Shown here: positions 33,263 to 41,042 of the stretch, piece by piece
How the letters are laid out: each line of letters starts with the position of its first letter
Numbering within the stretch: the stretch's first letter is position 1
NCBI GenBank assembly: GCA_016192105.1
Contig: JACPUV010000052.1
Span: forward strand, 1-48,566
Direction: 5' to 3'
Source: Sphingobacteriales bacterium
GTDB lineage: Bacteria; Bacteroidota; Bacteroidia; Chitinophagales; Chitinophagaceae
DNA length: 48,566 nt
Notes under the pieces: model-generated
Databases searched by the model: none
What the model was told of the DNA's origin: nothing
Seen by the model: only the letters and a program-made list of their open reading frames with translations
Made by a program: the position numbers and the translations under genes

Positions 33263-33991
33263 TTAGTTTGTCCGTATTATTATTTCTTCTGTTTCTGTGT
33301 CAAAAATCAAAACTCCTTCCTCTTCCCCGTTAAGTTGCCCTGCTAAGTTTCCCTGCTTTGTCCAAACAGAGCTATGACCAACACATTCAAAATTGCCGCA
33401 AAAGCCAACACAATTAGACATTAGAACTGGCATTGAAAATTTACTTGCAATTGCCGGATAATGAGTCATTGCGTTATTAATTCCATTTTGTGAATTAGCA
33501 ACGCTTGCTACATAAATTTGAGCACCAAGCTCAACGGCATTCTCTGAATGTGTTGCCTGCAAACTTTCGTAACAAATTGCCGGGGCTATTTTTTTATTTT
33601 CAACCGTCAAAATGATTTGTTTCCTGCCATTGACAAAATAGGGAAATTCGTTAGCATGTAATTGTTGTTTTGAATAAGCCTGTCTTGGTGTGCCGGGTTG
33701 AAAAATTAGCATACTGATTTTTATTCCTGAATTTGTTTTTGTAGGCATACCAAGTCCGATAGTGATTTTGTTTTTGTCACTAATTTCCTGGAAGTCGTCA
33801 AATTTTTTGTCGTCCTGGTGCGTTGCTAATTCTTTTGCAAGTTCAGGTTCATAACTTGTTATGGAAAGTTCGGGGAAAAATATTGTGTCCGCCTTGTGTG
33901 AAACAGCAAGGTTAATTAATTTTTTATGTGTGTCAATATTTGCAGAAATGTTGCCTTTAATTGGTCTTGTCTGTGCTACTGCTATTTTCAT
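33263..33991 (-). CDS. Carbon-nitrogen hydrolase (nitrilase superfamily)
   Basis: A 242-residue enzyme of the nitrilase/amidase superfamily with the Glu-Lys-Cys triad in order: PELSITSYEP (Glu), YSKQQLHANE (Lys) and APAICYESLQ (Cys). It lacks transmembrane segments and would act in the cytoplasm on an amide or nitrile; the exact substrate is not visible. The gene is strikingly AT-rich compared with the helicase and psu genes on either side, and its flanks carry no partner genes, which suggests recent arrival. A motif at about 33115-33131 (CGTTTTGGGCTGCGTT, minus strand) downstream resembles one downstream of the antitoxin gene. Confidence 0.88.
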   Translation of the reverse strand: MKIAVAQTRPIKGNISANIDTHKKLINLAVSHKADTIFFPELSITSYEPELAKELATHQDDKKFDDFQEISDKNKITIGLGMPTKTNSGIKISMLIFQPGTPRQAYSKQQLHANEFPYFVNGRKQIILTVENKKIAPAICYESLQATHSENAVELGAQIYVASVANSQNGINNAMTHYPAIASKFSMPVLMSNCVGFCGNFECVGHSSVWTKQGNLAGQLNGEEEGVLIFDTETEEIIIRTN

Positions 33992-34046
33992 TTTCCCGTC
34001 GTTTTAAAATGCCCTAACACCTGGTTTTCTATTGCAGGTCTTTTCT

Positions 34047-34205
34047 TCAAAAAATATAACAGGACCGGTTTACCGACTGACGCCCGCAGGTCTTGTACGG
34101 TTTGGTAGGTATCCCCGCGATTCGGACATGGCCGGCTTTTATTTCCCCGGCCGTATCCTCAAACATAATAAAATCCGCTTTATATTTCTTCTTAATTTGT
34201 AGCAC
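34047..34205 (-). other. Possible short ORF or gene fragment
   Basis: The spacer of about 380 bp between the nitrilase gene and ssb has, on the minus strand, an open frame of 52 residues from a GTG at 34205 (IKKKYKADFIMFEDTAGEIK then AGHVRIAGIPTKPYKTCG), ending at a TGA 34049-34047. It looks coding-like in composition but has no recognisable family, and the codon before the GTG is a stop. It may be the remains of a longer gene. Apart from this and the ssb terminator I see nothing in the spacer. Confidence 0.2.
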
Positions 34206-34282
34206 TCACAAACTACAAACCTGTTTTCCGCAACACCAGGTACCCTCGCACCGCTTATTCACCCATTCAAAAAATAAATTCT

Positions 34283-34359
34283 AAAAAAAGCCACGGACTT
34301 CACTTCAGCCGGGGTGCAATCCATAAATTGTAACCCTGCACCTCTGTGTAATCCGTGGC
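34283..34359 (-). terminator. Terminator-like hairpin after ssb
   Basis: On the minus strand GCCACGGA (34359-34352) pairs with TCCGTGGC (34297-34290), and GGTGCA/TGCACC form an inner stem; a run of seven T follows at 34289-34283. The long loop makes it unusual. It resembles an interspersed repeat as well as a terminator. Confidence 0.45.
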
Positions 34360-34369
34360 CAGCATAAAA

Positions 34370-34717
34370 CTACGCTTCGGTTGAACGGGCGCCCAGGAGC
34401 AGGAGTTCATTCACCTGAATTTCGGTGATGTACTTCTTCTGGCCTTCCTTGTCATTGTAGCTCCGGCTGACCAGCTTTCCTTCAATAGCCACTTCCTTTC
34501 CTTTCACCAGGAACTTCTCAGCGATCTCAGCCAGCTTACCCCAGGCCACAAGATTGTGCCATTGAGTGTCTGTAACTTTTTCGCCTTTCGCATTCCGGTA
34601 ATTCTCACTGGTGGCCATAGTAAAACGGGCCATCTTTTTGCCGCTTTCGAGCGTTTTGATCTCGGGGGTCTGTCCCAGGTTCCCAATCAGCTGCACTTTG
34701 TTTTTTAATGCGTACAT
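34370..34717 (-). CDS. ssb: Single-stranded DNA-binding protein, short form
   Basis: A 115-residue OB-fold protein: KNKVQLIGNLGQTPEIKTL, FTMATSENYRNAKGEKVTDT, QWHNLVAWGKLAEIAEKFL, and VAIEGKLVSRSYNDKEGQKK are typical SSB segments. It coats single-stranded DNA in replication, repair and recombination. It stops right after the OB fold (LLLGARSTEA) and lacks the glycine-rich linker and the acidic DDDIPF-like tail that binds partner proteins, so it may be a second, specialised SSB rather than the replication copy. A 7-bp inverted repeat (GCCCCGG/CCGGGGC, 34733-34754) lies in its leader. Confidence 0.93.
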   Translation of the reverse strand: MYALKNKVQLIGNLGQTPEIKTLESGKKMARFTMATSENYRNAKGEKVTDTQWHNLVAWGKLAEIAEKFLVKGKEVAIEGKLVSRSYNDKEGQKKYITEIQVNELLLLGARSTEA

Positions 34718-34839
34718 AGTTTTCCGGTTTGTGCCCCGGGTATTTCACCGGGGCGGTTAATAATTTGATTATCCCAATCAGCCAGCTGACGTCAGGCCGG
34801 ATGACGGGTCAAAATTGTAAAGGCTGTGGTTTCTTACCC

Positions 34840-34880
34840 GGTTTTTATCCGTTTATTCCCGAAACTAAACGGATAAAACC
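34840..34880. repeat. Inverted repeat upstream of the zinc-ribbon gene
   Basis: GGTTTTTATCCGTTT (34840-34854) and AAACGGATAAAACC (34867-34880) pair over 14 bp with a single extra T. It lies immediately before a TTTG box at 34883, so it could be an operator for a regulator of the downstream gene. Confidence 0.4.
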
Positions 34881-34882
34881 CA

Positions 34883-34912
34883 TTTGCACCTGTTTATCGG
34901 ATTGTACTTTAA
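34883..34912 (+). promoter_or_regulatory. Candidate promoter of the zinc-ribbon gene
   Basis: TTTG at 34883-34886, an 18-bp spacer and TACTTTAA at 34905-34912 (six of eight bases of TAnnTTTG counting the free positions) precede the ATG at 34932 by 19 bp. Confidence 0.33.
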
Positions 34913-34931
34913 TAGCCTAAATAAAGTTTAC

Positions 34932-35315
34932 ATGAATACAATCCGCACAGAAAAAAGGGCCTGCCAGGCCTGTGGGAATACCCTCCGGGGCCGGGCGGAC
35001 AAGAAGTTCTGCAACGACTACTGCCGCAATCATTTCAATAATGAGCTAAAGGCAAAAAGAGGATACAGTCCCTGTATCCGGAACATCAATACCCTGCTGC
35101 TGAGAAACCGCAAAATACTGGCTGAGGTGTTGACGGAAACCGGGGAGACCGTTAAAGCCAGGCGGGACAAACTGCTGCAACTGGGTTTTCATTTCAAGTA
35201 CCTGACCCATCATACCACAACCCGGACAGGAAAGATTATTTATTACTGTTACGACTACGGGTACCGGCCGCTGGAAAACGATTGCTTTTTGATCGTAAAG
35301 AAAAAAGAAGAGTAG
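34932..35315 (+). CDS. Small zinc-ribbon protein of unknown function
   Basis: A 127-residue protein from the ATG at 34932. Near the N-terminus it has a four-cysteine zinc-binding segment (CQACGNTLRGRADKKFCNDY then C, residues about 10-32), and the rest is basic and helical (LLLRNRKILAEVLTETGETV) with a C-terminal YYCYDYGYRPLEN. Similar small proteins are common in Bacteroidota, but I know no function; binding to nucleic acid is a guess from the zinc ribbon and charge. The longer open frame from 34884 is not supported because the promoter lies inside it. psuK follows at once. Confidence 0.75.
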   Translation: MNTIRTEKRACQACGNTLRGRADKKFCNDYCRNHFNNELKAKRGYSPCIRNINTLLLRNRKILAEVLTETGETVKARRDKLLQLGFHFKYLTHHTTTRTGKIIYYCYDYGYRPLENDCFLIVKKKEE

Positions 35316-35326
35316 GGTTTTGCCAT

Positions 35327-35334
35327 TACATTTG
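35327..35334 (+). promoter_or_regulatory. Candidate psuK promoter -7 element
   Basis: TACATTTG matches TAnnTTTG and ends 4 nt before the psuK ATG at 35339, so the transcript should be nearly leaderless. It rules out the earlier in-frame codon at 35282. Confidence 0.45.
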
Positions 35335-35338
35335 CAGC

Positions 35339-36265
35339 ATGTCAAAACCCGTCATCTGTATCGGTGCCGCCCTGGTCGATGAACTCTTCCACGCCACTTC
35401 CGACATGTTGCTGGCCACCACCAATGATGCAATTGTAACAAAAACAGCCGGGGGCGTGAGCCGCAATATTGCGCACCAACTGGCCATACTCGGAGTCCCT
35501 GTCCAGCTGATTACTGTTGTGGGAAATGACAGTGACGGAGACTGGCTCAGGCAGGTCTGTAGTTCCGCAGGCGTACAACTCGATGCCACGATAACAAAGG
35601 AGGGCCTTACCGGCAAGTACACGGGCATATTAAACGTGGACGGTTCCCTCTTTTCCGCCTTTCTTACCAATGCCGCCAATCACCTGATTACACCGGAACA
35701 CCTGGCAAATCACAGCGACCTGCTGGGTTCCGCTTCGTATATACTGGCCGATGCCAATATCAGTGTGGATACGGCGGAATGGCTGTTGGGATTCAGCCAG
35801 CAAACCGGGATCCCCTTTATACTGGAGCCGGTATCGGTGCCACCCGCCCGTAAATTCAGGGCAGTGAACCTCTCGGGCTTGTATATGGTAACCCCCAATG
35901 AAGATGAGCTGCCGGTCCTTTGTTCCGAGCAGGCCAGCATGACCCAGATGCAGATAGAAGAGTTATTGGATAACGGGGTACAGCATATCTGGCTGCACAA
36001 TGGAAAAATGGGATCTGCCCTGTATAAAAAAGAAAAAGCCATTACCCTGCATGCGCCCAATATCGAAGTGCGGGACTGCACCGGTGCCGGGGACGGATCC
36101 CTTACGGGGTTCATACTGGGTAAATTTATTGGCCTGGATGATATGGAATGCCTCAAACTGGCACATACGCTTTCTGCGGAGATCCTGCAGGTAAACGGGG
36201 CTATTGCCACCCACCTGACCCAGGAAAAACTCCTCGGGCTTATTGAAAAATATTATCCTGCCTGA
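35339..36265 (+). CDS. psuK: PfkB-family kinase, probable pseudouridine kinase
   Basis: A 308-residue ribokinase-fold kinase starting MSKPVICIGAALVDELFHAT. It has the PfkB signatures: GGVSRNIAHQLAILGVPVQL near residue 40 and the C-terminal DCTGAGDGSLTGFILG with the catalytic Asp. Pairing with psuG, whose ATG overlaps the stop by one base (TGATG at 36263-36267), makes pseudouridine the likely substrate: the kinase makes pseudouridine 5'-phosphate, which PsuG then splits into uracil and ribose 5-phosphate. On sequence alone it could be any PfkB sugar or nucleoside kinase. The start at 35339 is decided by the -7 element just upstream. Confidence 0.88.
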   Translation: MSKPVICIGAALVDELFHATSDMLLATTNDAIVTKTAGGVSRNIAHQLAILGVPVQLITVVGNDSDGDWLRQVCSSAGVQLDATITKEGLTGKYTGILNVDGSLFSAFLTNAANHLITPEHLANHSDLLGSASYILADANISVDTAEWLLGFSQQTGIPFILEPVSVPPARKFRAVNLSGLYMVTPNEDELPVLCSEQASMTQMQIEELLDNGVQHIWLHNGKMGSALYKKEKAITLHAPNIEVRDCTGAGDGSLTGFILGKFIGLDDMECLKLAHTLSAEILQVNGAIATHLTQEKLLGLIEKYYPA

Positions 36266-37176
36266 TGAATCCCTTTCTTGAAATACAACCCGAAGTAAAA
36301 GAGGCGCTGGTTTCCGGCAAACCGGTTGTGGCGCTGGAATCCACTATTATCTCGCACGGGATGCCCTGGCCTCAAAATGTAGAAACCGCACTCGCGGTGG
36401 AGCAGGTCGTAAGGGACCAGGGCGCTGTTCCGGCAACAATCGCCCTGTTTAATGGGAAGTGCCATGCCGGCCTCAGCAAAGAACAAATTGAATATTTCGG
36501 GCAGGTCTCCGGCGTTTGGAAAGTAAGCCTCCGGGATATGCCCTATGTGCTGAGTCAAAAATTATATGGCGCCACTACCGTGGCCGCCACGATGCGGATC
36601 GCCTCCATGGCGGGGATCCGGATCTTTGTCACCGGTGGAATTGGCGGGGTACACCGGGGTGCGGAAAACAGTATGGATATCTCAGCCGACCTGACTGAAA
36701 TGGGACAGACTCCGGTAGCGGTTGTGTCGGCCGGCGTAAAGTCCATCCTCGATATAGGGCTGACATTGGAATACCTGGAAACTAAGGGAATACCTGTTGT
36801 CACATTGGGCCAGGACGAGTTTCCCAGTTTTTATTCCCGAAAAAGCGGGTTCCCTTCACCATTACGTCTGGATACGCCTGGAGAAATCGCCTCCCTGCTG
36901 GATACGAAATGGAAAATGGGGCTGGAGGGTTCTGTATTAATTGCCAACCCGGTACCCGCAGCCAGTGAAATCAGGAGCGAAGAAATGGAAGTTCATATAC
37001 AGCAGGCCCTGCAGGCGGCCAGCGCCAACAAGATCAGCGGCAAAGAAGTAACGCCTTTCCTTCTAAAATATATTGCTGAACACACAAAGGGCGAAAGCCT
37101 GGAAGCCAATATTGCACTGATCAAACACAATGCAAGGGTGGGTGCGGCCATCGCAACCGCTTATGCCAAAATATAA
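36265..37176 (+). CDS. psuG: Pseudouridine-5'-phosphate glycosidase
   Basis: A 303-residue cytoplasmic lyase/glycosidase that breaks the C-C bond of pseudouridine 5'-phosphate, giving uracil and ribose 5-phosphate. It matches the family throughout: PVVALESTIISHGMPWPQN, PATIALFNGKCHAGLS, KLYGATTVAATMRIA, FVTGGIGGVHRGAENSMDIS (metal-binding and substrate residues), DEFPSFYSRKSGF and the C-terminal KEVTPFLLKYIAEHTKGESL. The ATG overlaps the psuK stop codon by one base, so the two are translationally coupled. Confidence 0.96.
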   Translation: MNPFLEIQPEVKEALVSGKPVVALESTIISHGMPWPQNVETALAVEQVVRDQGAVPATIALFNGKCHAGLSKEQIEYFGQVSGVWKVSLRDMPYVLSQKLYGATTVAATMRIASMAGIRIFVTGGIGGVHRGAENSMDISADLTEMGQTPVAVVSAGVKSILDIGLTLEYLETKGIPVVTLGQDEFPSFYSRKSGFPSPLRLDTPGEIASLLDTKWKMGLEGSVLIANPVPAASEIRSEEMEVHIQQALQAASANKISGKEVTPFLLKYIAEHTKGESLEANIALIKHNARVGAAIATAYAKI

Positions 37177-37180
37177 GTGT

Positions 37181-37520
37181 ATGAAAAGCCTTTGCTTCCT
37201 GTTCATTCTTCTTTGTGCCTGTTCGCCCCGCGACAAAGCGGATCAGAAGGGAGCCGTAACGAAAAGAAATACAAAAGAAATGAACGCTTTGGCCGCATCG
37301 GTAAAAATCACCGTGCTGCCATTGGGAAAAATCAACAATACCACCGTTACCGAATTATATGACCAACTGCAACATATAATTTCCGGTACCCGGTTACTCA
37401 GTCCCGAACCGGTACCGCGCAGATTCCCTGATCGTCTGGCTGAGACATAAAGCCGGTGAAGAAACTGAGTTCTGTCCCGATTGTACCCGGCGCCTGCGCA
37501 AAAGGGGTTGGAGGGTTTAG
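37181..37520 (+). pseudogene. Archaemetzincin-like remnant with internal deletion
   Basis: From an ATG at 37181 a lipoprotein-like signal (MKSLCFLFILLCACS) is followed by VKITVLPLGKINNTTVTELY, which resembles the N-terminus of archaemetzincin zinc proteases. The frame then ends prematurely. Another frame, 37419-37520, reads WLRHKAGEETEFCPDCTRRL, the CxxC C-terminus of the same family. The middle, with the HExxHxxGxxH zinc site, is missing, and the two parts are in different frames, so an internal deletion with frameshift at about 37390-37420 is the simplest account. It begins 4 nt after psuG. The family assignment rests on memory of the consensus and is moderate. Confidence 0.5.
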
Positions 37521-37564
37521 TATCTGTTAGTTTTCACAGCTATGCTTCTGAAACAATTGGAAGT

Positions 37565-37599
37565 AAAAAAAAATAGGGTCGCCTTGCGACAACCCTATT
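37565..37599 (-). terminator. Intrinsic terminator after the Asp-box protein gene
   Basis: On the minus strand AATAGGGT (37599-37592 region) pairs with ACCCTATT (37579-37572), with an inner GTCGC/GCGAC alternative, followed by a run of T (A on the plus strand, 37565-37573). It lies about 40 bp after the stop codon. Confidence 0.8.
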
Positions 37600-37637
37600 C
37601 AACCACAGTTTATATAGAAACCCTTATTCCGGTTTTA

Positions 37638-40526
37638 TCACCTGATACTTACCAGTTTCTTCACGGCTTTATTGGTGGCAGAGGTGAATTTTACCAGGTA
37701 GGTACCAGAAGGAAACCTGCGCAAATCGACCAGTTCTGTAGTGGGGCCATTGACCAATACATTCTTCTTTTCGTAAACCAGGCTTCCGGCACTATTATAC
37801 ACCTGGATAACGAATCTTTCAGCAGCAGCCTGGGTGATAAGCACATTGAAAAGACCATTTCCCGGGTTCGGGTAGATATGAAAGGGGTCCTGACGCTGGT
37901 TTACCACCATCCTGATCGCATTTGAAATAGCCGGGCTACCGGTAACACAAGGTGCATTGGATATCATCACCACAGAAACCAGGTCCTTGTCTTCAGGAAC
38001 ATATGTATATGTTTCCCCCACGGACACAACCACGTTGTTCTTAATCCACTGGTAGGTGGGTGCCGTTCCTCCGTTAACAGGGGTGGCGGTAAAGGTAACC
38101 GCCGTGCCGGCCCCAACAATATTTTGGCTTACAGCGATAGAAACGCTTGCCGGAACAAGGGGATTGATAGTCATGGTAACTGCATTCGAGGTAGCCGGGC
38201 TCCCGTTTACGCATAAAGCGCTTGATGTCATCACCGCATAAACCACATCCCCGCTCGCTGGTGTATAGGTGTACGATGTGCCGGTAGCGACTGCTGCCGC
38301 ATTTTTATACCACTGGTAACCGGGTGCAGCGCCCCCGCCTGCTGGCGTTGCAGTAAATGTGACCGGGGCTCCTGCGCAAGCCGGGTTATCCGAAGAAGCA
38401 ACAGAAACACTCGCGGCAACCATTGCAGCAGGAGATACATTCAGGAATTGAGTTGGCCCGCTGCCCCAGCCATTGGAAGGCGTGATCAGGGCAACACCCG
38501 GGGTGGCCCCAACCGTTACCGTAACAGAATTAGTAGTTCCCCCGGAAGTAATAACCCAGTCGGCCGGAAACTGCCACGCATAACTAACACCCGGAACATT
38601 GGTAACGCTGTAAATCTGTGAAGACCCGACACAGGGTGTCGCCGATCCGGTAATTGCACTTGTTTGACCAGGGGCTGCACCTGTCAGGGTACGCCGGTAA
38701 ACAGGTGATGGTACAGTCCAGTTATCGGCAAACATATAGTTCCCTTCAACAAATAATGAATTCGCCTTGGGGGCAACAGTAAAACCCTGGTTAAAATCCG
38801 TCCAGGTTAAACCATTATCAGTTGATTTAAATATTCCGCCGAGTGTACCGGCATACAGATCGCCTCCGTTCACCACTATTGCTCTGATATCCAGGTTTAT
38901 TAGCCCATTACTTACCGATTCCCAGGTGGCGCCGTTATCAGCTGACCGGTATATGCCACTTGCATGCAGGTTGGGATCTTCCCAATAGTTACTGGTTCCG
39001 GCAAAAACATAGGTCCCGTTAGTAGCCATACAGCTAACCGGAATATCCATTGTCAGCGCAGGATAGCAGGACGTCCAGGTTAAACCATTGTCGGCCGATT
39101 TGAATGCACCGTACGTTGTACCCGCAAACATATAGGGCCCATTTCCCGTTATAGACAGAACGGTCGGATAACCTCCGGAAGGAGACAGACTTATGATCCC
39201 CGAAACAGGAGTCCAGTTGTCACCATTATCAGTAGAATAATAGACCCCAACATCCAGAGAACCACCGGCGAAAATAGTATCCCCCTTTAAGTAATAGGTA
39301 TATGTCGGACCCCCGAAATTGGCTGCGAGAGGATTGGTTTCCCAGGTTAGACCATTGTCAAACGAACGAAATTCATTTATGAACAAAGTAGTATCGTGCA
39401 AAAGAAAAGCGTCGCTTCCCGCGTTAATATTTGCAGCAACGGTCCAGTTAGCCCCCAGGTCGGTGGTTTTGTAGATCATGCCCTCATAGGTCGCCGCCAA
39501 TATTTCTGATCCCCTTCCCTTTATTATTTTCCTTGTGCTGAGGCCCTTTATGCCCTGGTTCGCCGAATTCCATGTCAGGCAATTATCCGTGGATTTGTAA
39601 ACGCCTTTTGTACTTAACGCCGCAAAAACATCCGGCCCCTTTACTAAGAGCCTGCCAAATCGCTCTGCATTGCTGACCTGTGTCCAGCTCAGTGTGCCGC
39701 TCAGGCCAGAACGCCAAAGGCCGCTGTTGCCCCCGCAGTAAATAACACTGTCCTTACTAATTAAGGATGTGGAATTCAGCGCCTGTGTGGTTAAACCGGT
39801 AATTTCCCTGGTCCAGGTTGTTCCATTGTTTACTAAATGATAAACGCCCCTTCCTGCGGTTCCGGCATAGATGTCCGTTCCTATTACTACCAGGTTATTA
39901 AAAGTTGCCGTTCCCGCAGTGGTTAATCCTCCATAAACCGTTTCCCAGGTCTGGCCATTGTCGGGCGAACGCATTACTTTTTTACCTCCCGAACAGCCCG
40001 CATAAATATAAGATCCGCAAGTTGCCAGTGATGCGATTGACGGGGCGATTCCCCCGGGGAAATTAACGCCCAGGTCAGTCCAGTTTAAACCATCGTCCGC
40101 AGAAACAAATAACCCTGACAGACCTCCGCAAAACAAACTGGTTCCCACCGATAAAAAACAAATAGGGATATACTGTCCCCCATAATTAGTTGATGTCCAT
40201 GAATTACCATTATTGTCTGACCGCTTTATACCCCCGGCATCAGAAGCCACAATATAGGAACCACTCCTACCCATCGCAAATAATCCACTTAATCCATTGA
40301 ACGCGGTCCAGCTTGCCCCATTGTCATCAGAACGAAAGGTTCCTACACCAAATGCACCCTGGCCTGTTCCGGCAAACAGATAAGTTCCGTTGTCGGCAAG
40401 ACAGGTTATGATTCCCCCGTAAGGGCCGTTTGTGGGCCCCCAGCTTTGCGCACTGGAACTTCCGGTACCTAGGAAAAAAAACAGTAAAAGATGAAACAAT
40501 CCCTTAAAATTTAGAAATCTTCTCAT
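37638..40526 (-). CDS. T9SS-exported Asp-box (BNR) repeat protein with Ig-like domains
   Basis: A 962-residue protein with a signal peptide (1-27). Residues about 28-640 hold eleven clear Asp-boxes of the type SxDxGxxW (FRSDDNGASW, RSDNNGNSW, SADDGLNW, RSPDNGQTW, STDNCLTW, TTDLGANW, SFDNGLTW, STDNGDNW, SADNGLTW, RSADNGATW, STDNGLTW) plus a degenerate one, as in beta-propellers of sialidase or Ycf48/sortilin type. A PKD-like domain and two related Ig-like repeats of about 85 residues follow (each with TFTATPxxGG and an end SPAxSNA). The last 80 residues (FHIYPNPGNGLFNVLI, then SGTYLVKF) are a type A T9SS sorting tail. It is likely displayed on the cell surface or released. No sialidase active site is seen. 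Confidence 0.9.
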   Translation of the reverse strand: MRRFLNFKGLFHLLLFFFLGTGSSSAQSWGPTNGPYGGIITCLADNGTYLFAGTGQGAFGVGTFRSDDNGASWTAFNGLSGLFAMGRSGSYIVASDAGGIKRSDNNGNSWTSTNYGGQYIPICFLSVGTSLFCGGLSGLFVSADDGLNWTDLGVNFPGGIAPSIASLATCGSYIYAGCSGGKKVMRSPDNGQTWETVYGGLTTAGTATFNNLVVIGTDIYAGTAGRGVYHLVNNGTTWTREITGLTTQALNSTSLISKDSVIYCGGNSGLWRSGLSGTLSWTQVSNAERFGRLLVKGPDVFAALSTKGVYKSTDNCLTWNSANQGIKGLSTRKIIKGRGSEILAATYEGMIYKTTDLGANWTVAANINAGSDAFLLHDTTLFINEFRSFDNGLTWETNPLAANFGGPTYTYYLKGDTIFAGGSLDVGVYYSTDNGDNWTPVSGIISLSPSGGYPTVLSITGNGPYMFAGTTYGAFKSADNGLTWTSCYPALTMDIPVSCMATNGTYVFAGTSNYWEDPNLHASGIYRSADNGATWESVSNGLINLDIRAIVVNGGDLYAGTLGGIFKSTDNGLTWTDFNQGFTVAPKANSLFVEGNYMFADNWTVPSPVYRRTLTGAAPGQTSAITGSATPCVGSSQIYSVTNVPGVSYAWQFPADWVITSGGTTNSVTVTVGATPGVALITPSNGWGSGPTQFLNVSPAAMVAASVSVASSDNPACAGAPVTFTATPAGGGAAPGYQWYKNAAAVATGTSYTYTPASGDVVYAVMTSSALCVNGSPATSNAVTMTINPLVPASVSIAVSQNIVGAGTAVTFTATPVNGGTAPTYQWIKNNVVVSVGETYTYVPEDKDLVSVVMISNAPCVTGSPAISNAIRMVVNQRQDPFHIYPNPGNGLFNVLITQAAAERFVIQVYNSAGSLVYEKKNVLVNGPTTELVDLRRFPSGTYLVKFTSATNKAVKKLVSIR

Positions 40527-40550
40527 GATGTTTGTTTGTTTTATGAATGA

Positions 40551-40790
40551 CTAAATGGACCCGGTGGATTCCGGCTCGGCATTATTTTGGTCTGAAAGAA
40601 TCCGGTCTGAACTGACCAGCTTATTCAGGACCAGGCGCTGCAGCTCCAATTTTTTAATGTATTTCGCATTTTCCGTCAGACTATCTGAATTCTCCTGACC
40701 GGTATTTTCCTTTGGCTCCGTTTCGGCAGCCGGCTTTTTTTTCTTTCGCATAGTTGGCAGAACAGGTTTGATCCTAAAAGTCGCACCCAT
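40551..40790 (-). CDS. Small charged hypothetical protein
   Basis: A 79-residue open frame 24 nt upstream of the Asp-box protein gene on the same strand. It is rich in Lys, Glu and Asn (MRKKKKPAAETEPKENTGQE) with a short helical part (YIKKLELQRLVLNKLVSSD). A second start at 40751 would remove the first 13 residues. No family is recognised, and no ribosome-binding site is seen. It may be a small co-transcribed protein or a chance open frame. Confidence 0.35.
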   Translation of the reverse strand: MGATFRIKPVLPTMRKKKKPAAETEPKENTGQENSDSLTENAKYIKKLELQRLVLNKLVSSDRILSDQNNAEPESTGSI

Positions 40791-41042
40791 TTATTCTGAA
40801 AAAAAATAACCCGCCCCTACAAAATCGCTATCCCTGGAAAAAAGATCCCTACATTTTCTATACATTTGACATTAACATTCTGATAATTAAGTAAATAAGA
40901 TTTTTGCCGGGCCCGATCAAAAATGGAGGCAACGGTGGTTTGATACTGTGATTCTGAGAAAATAGTCCTTTGCCCGGGCTATCAATTGGGCAATCGGTAC
41001 AGAAATACAGGCTAAAACAGGAGGTGACAAATTGTACGAAGC

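Noticed and set aside
37638..40526. Repeated short strings that at first look like a CRISPR array
   Set aside because: They are codons of the Asp-box repeats in one long open frame, with unequal spacing and no identical repeats.
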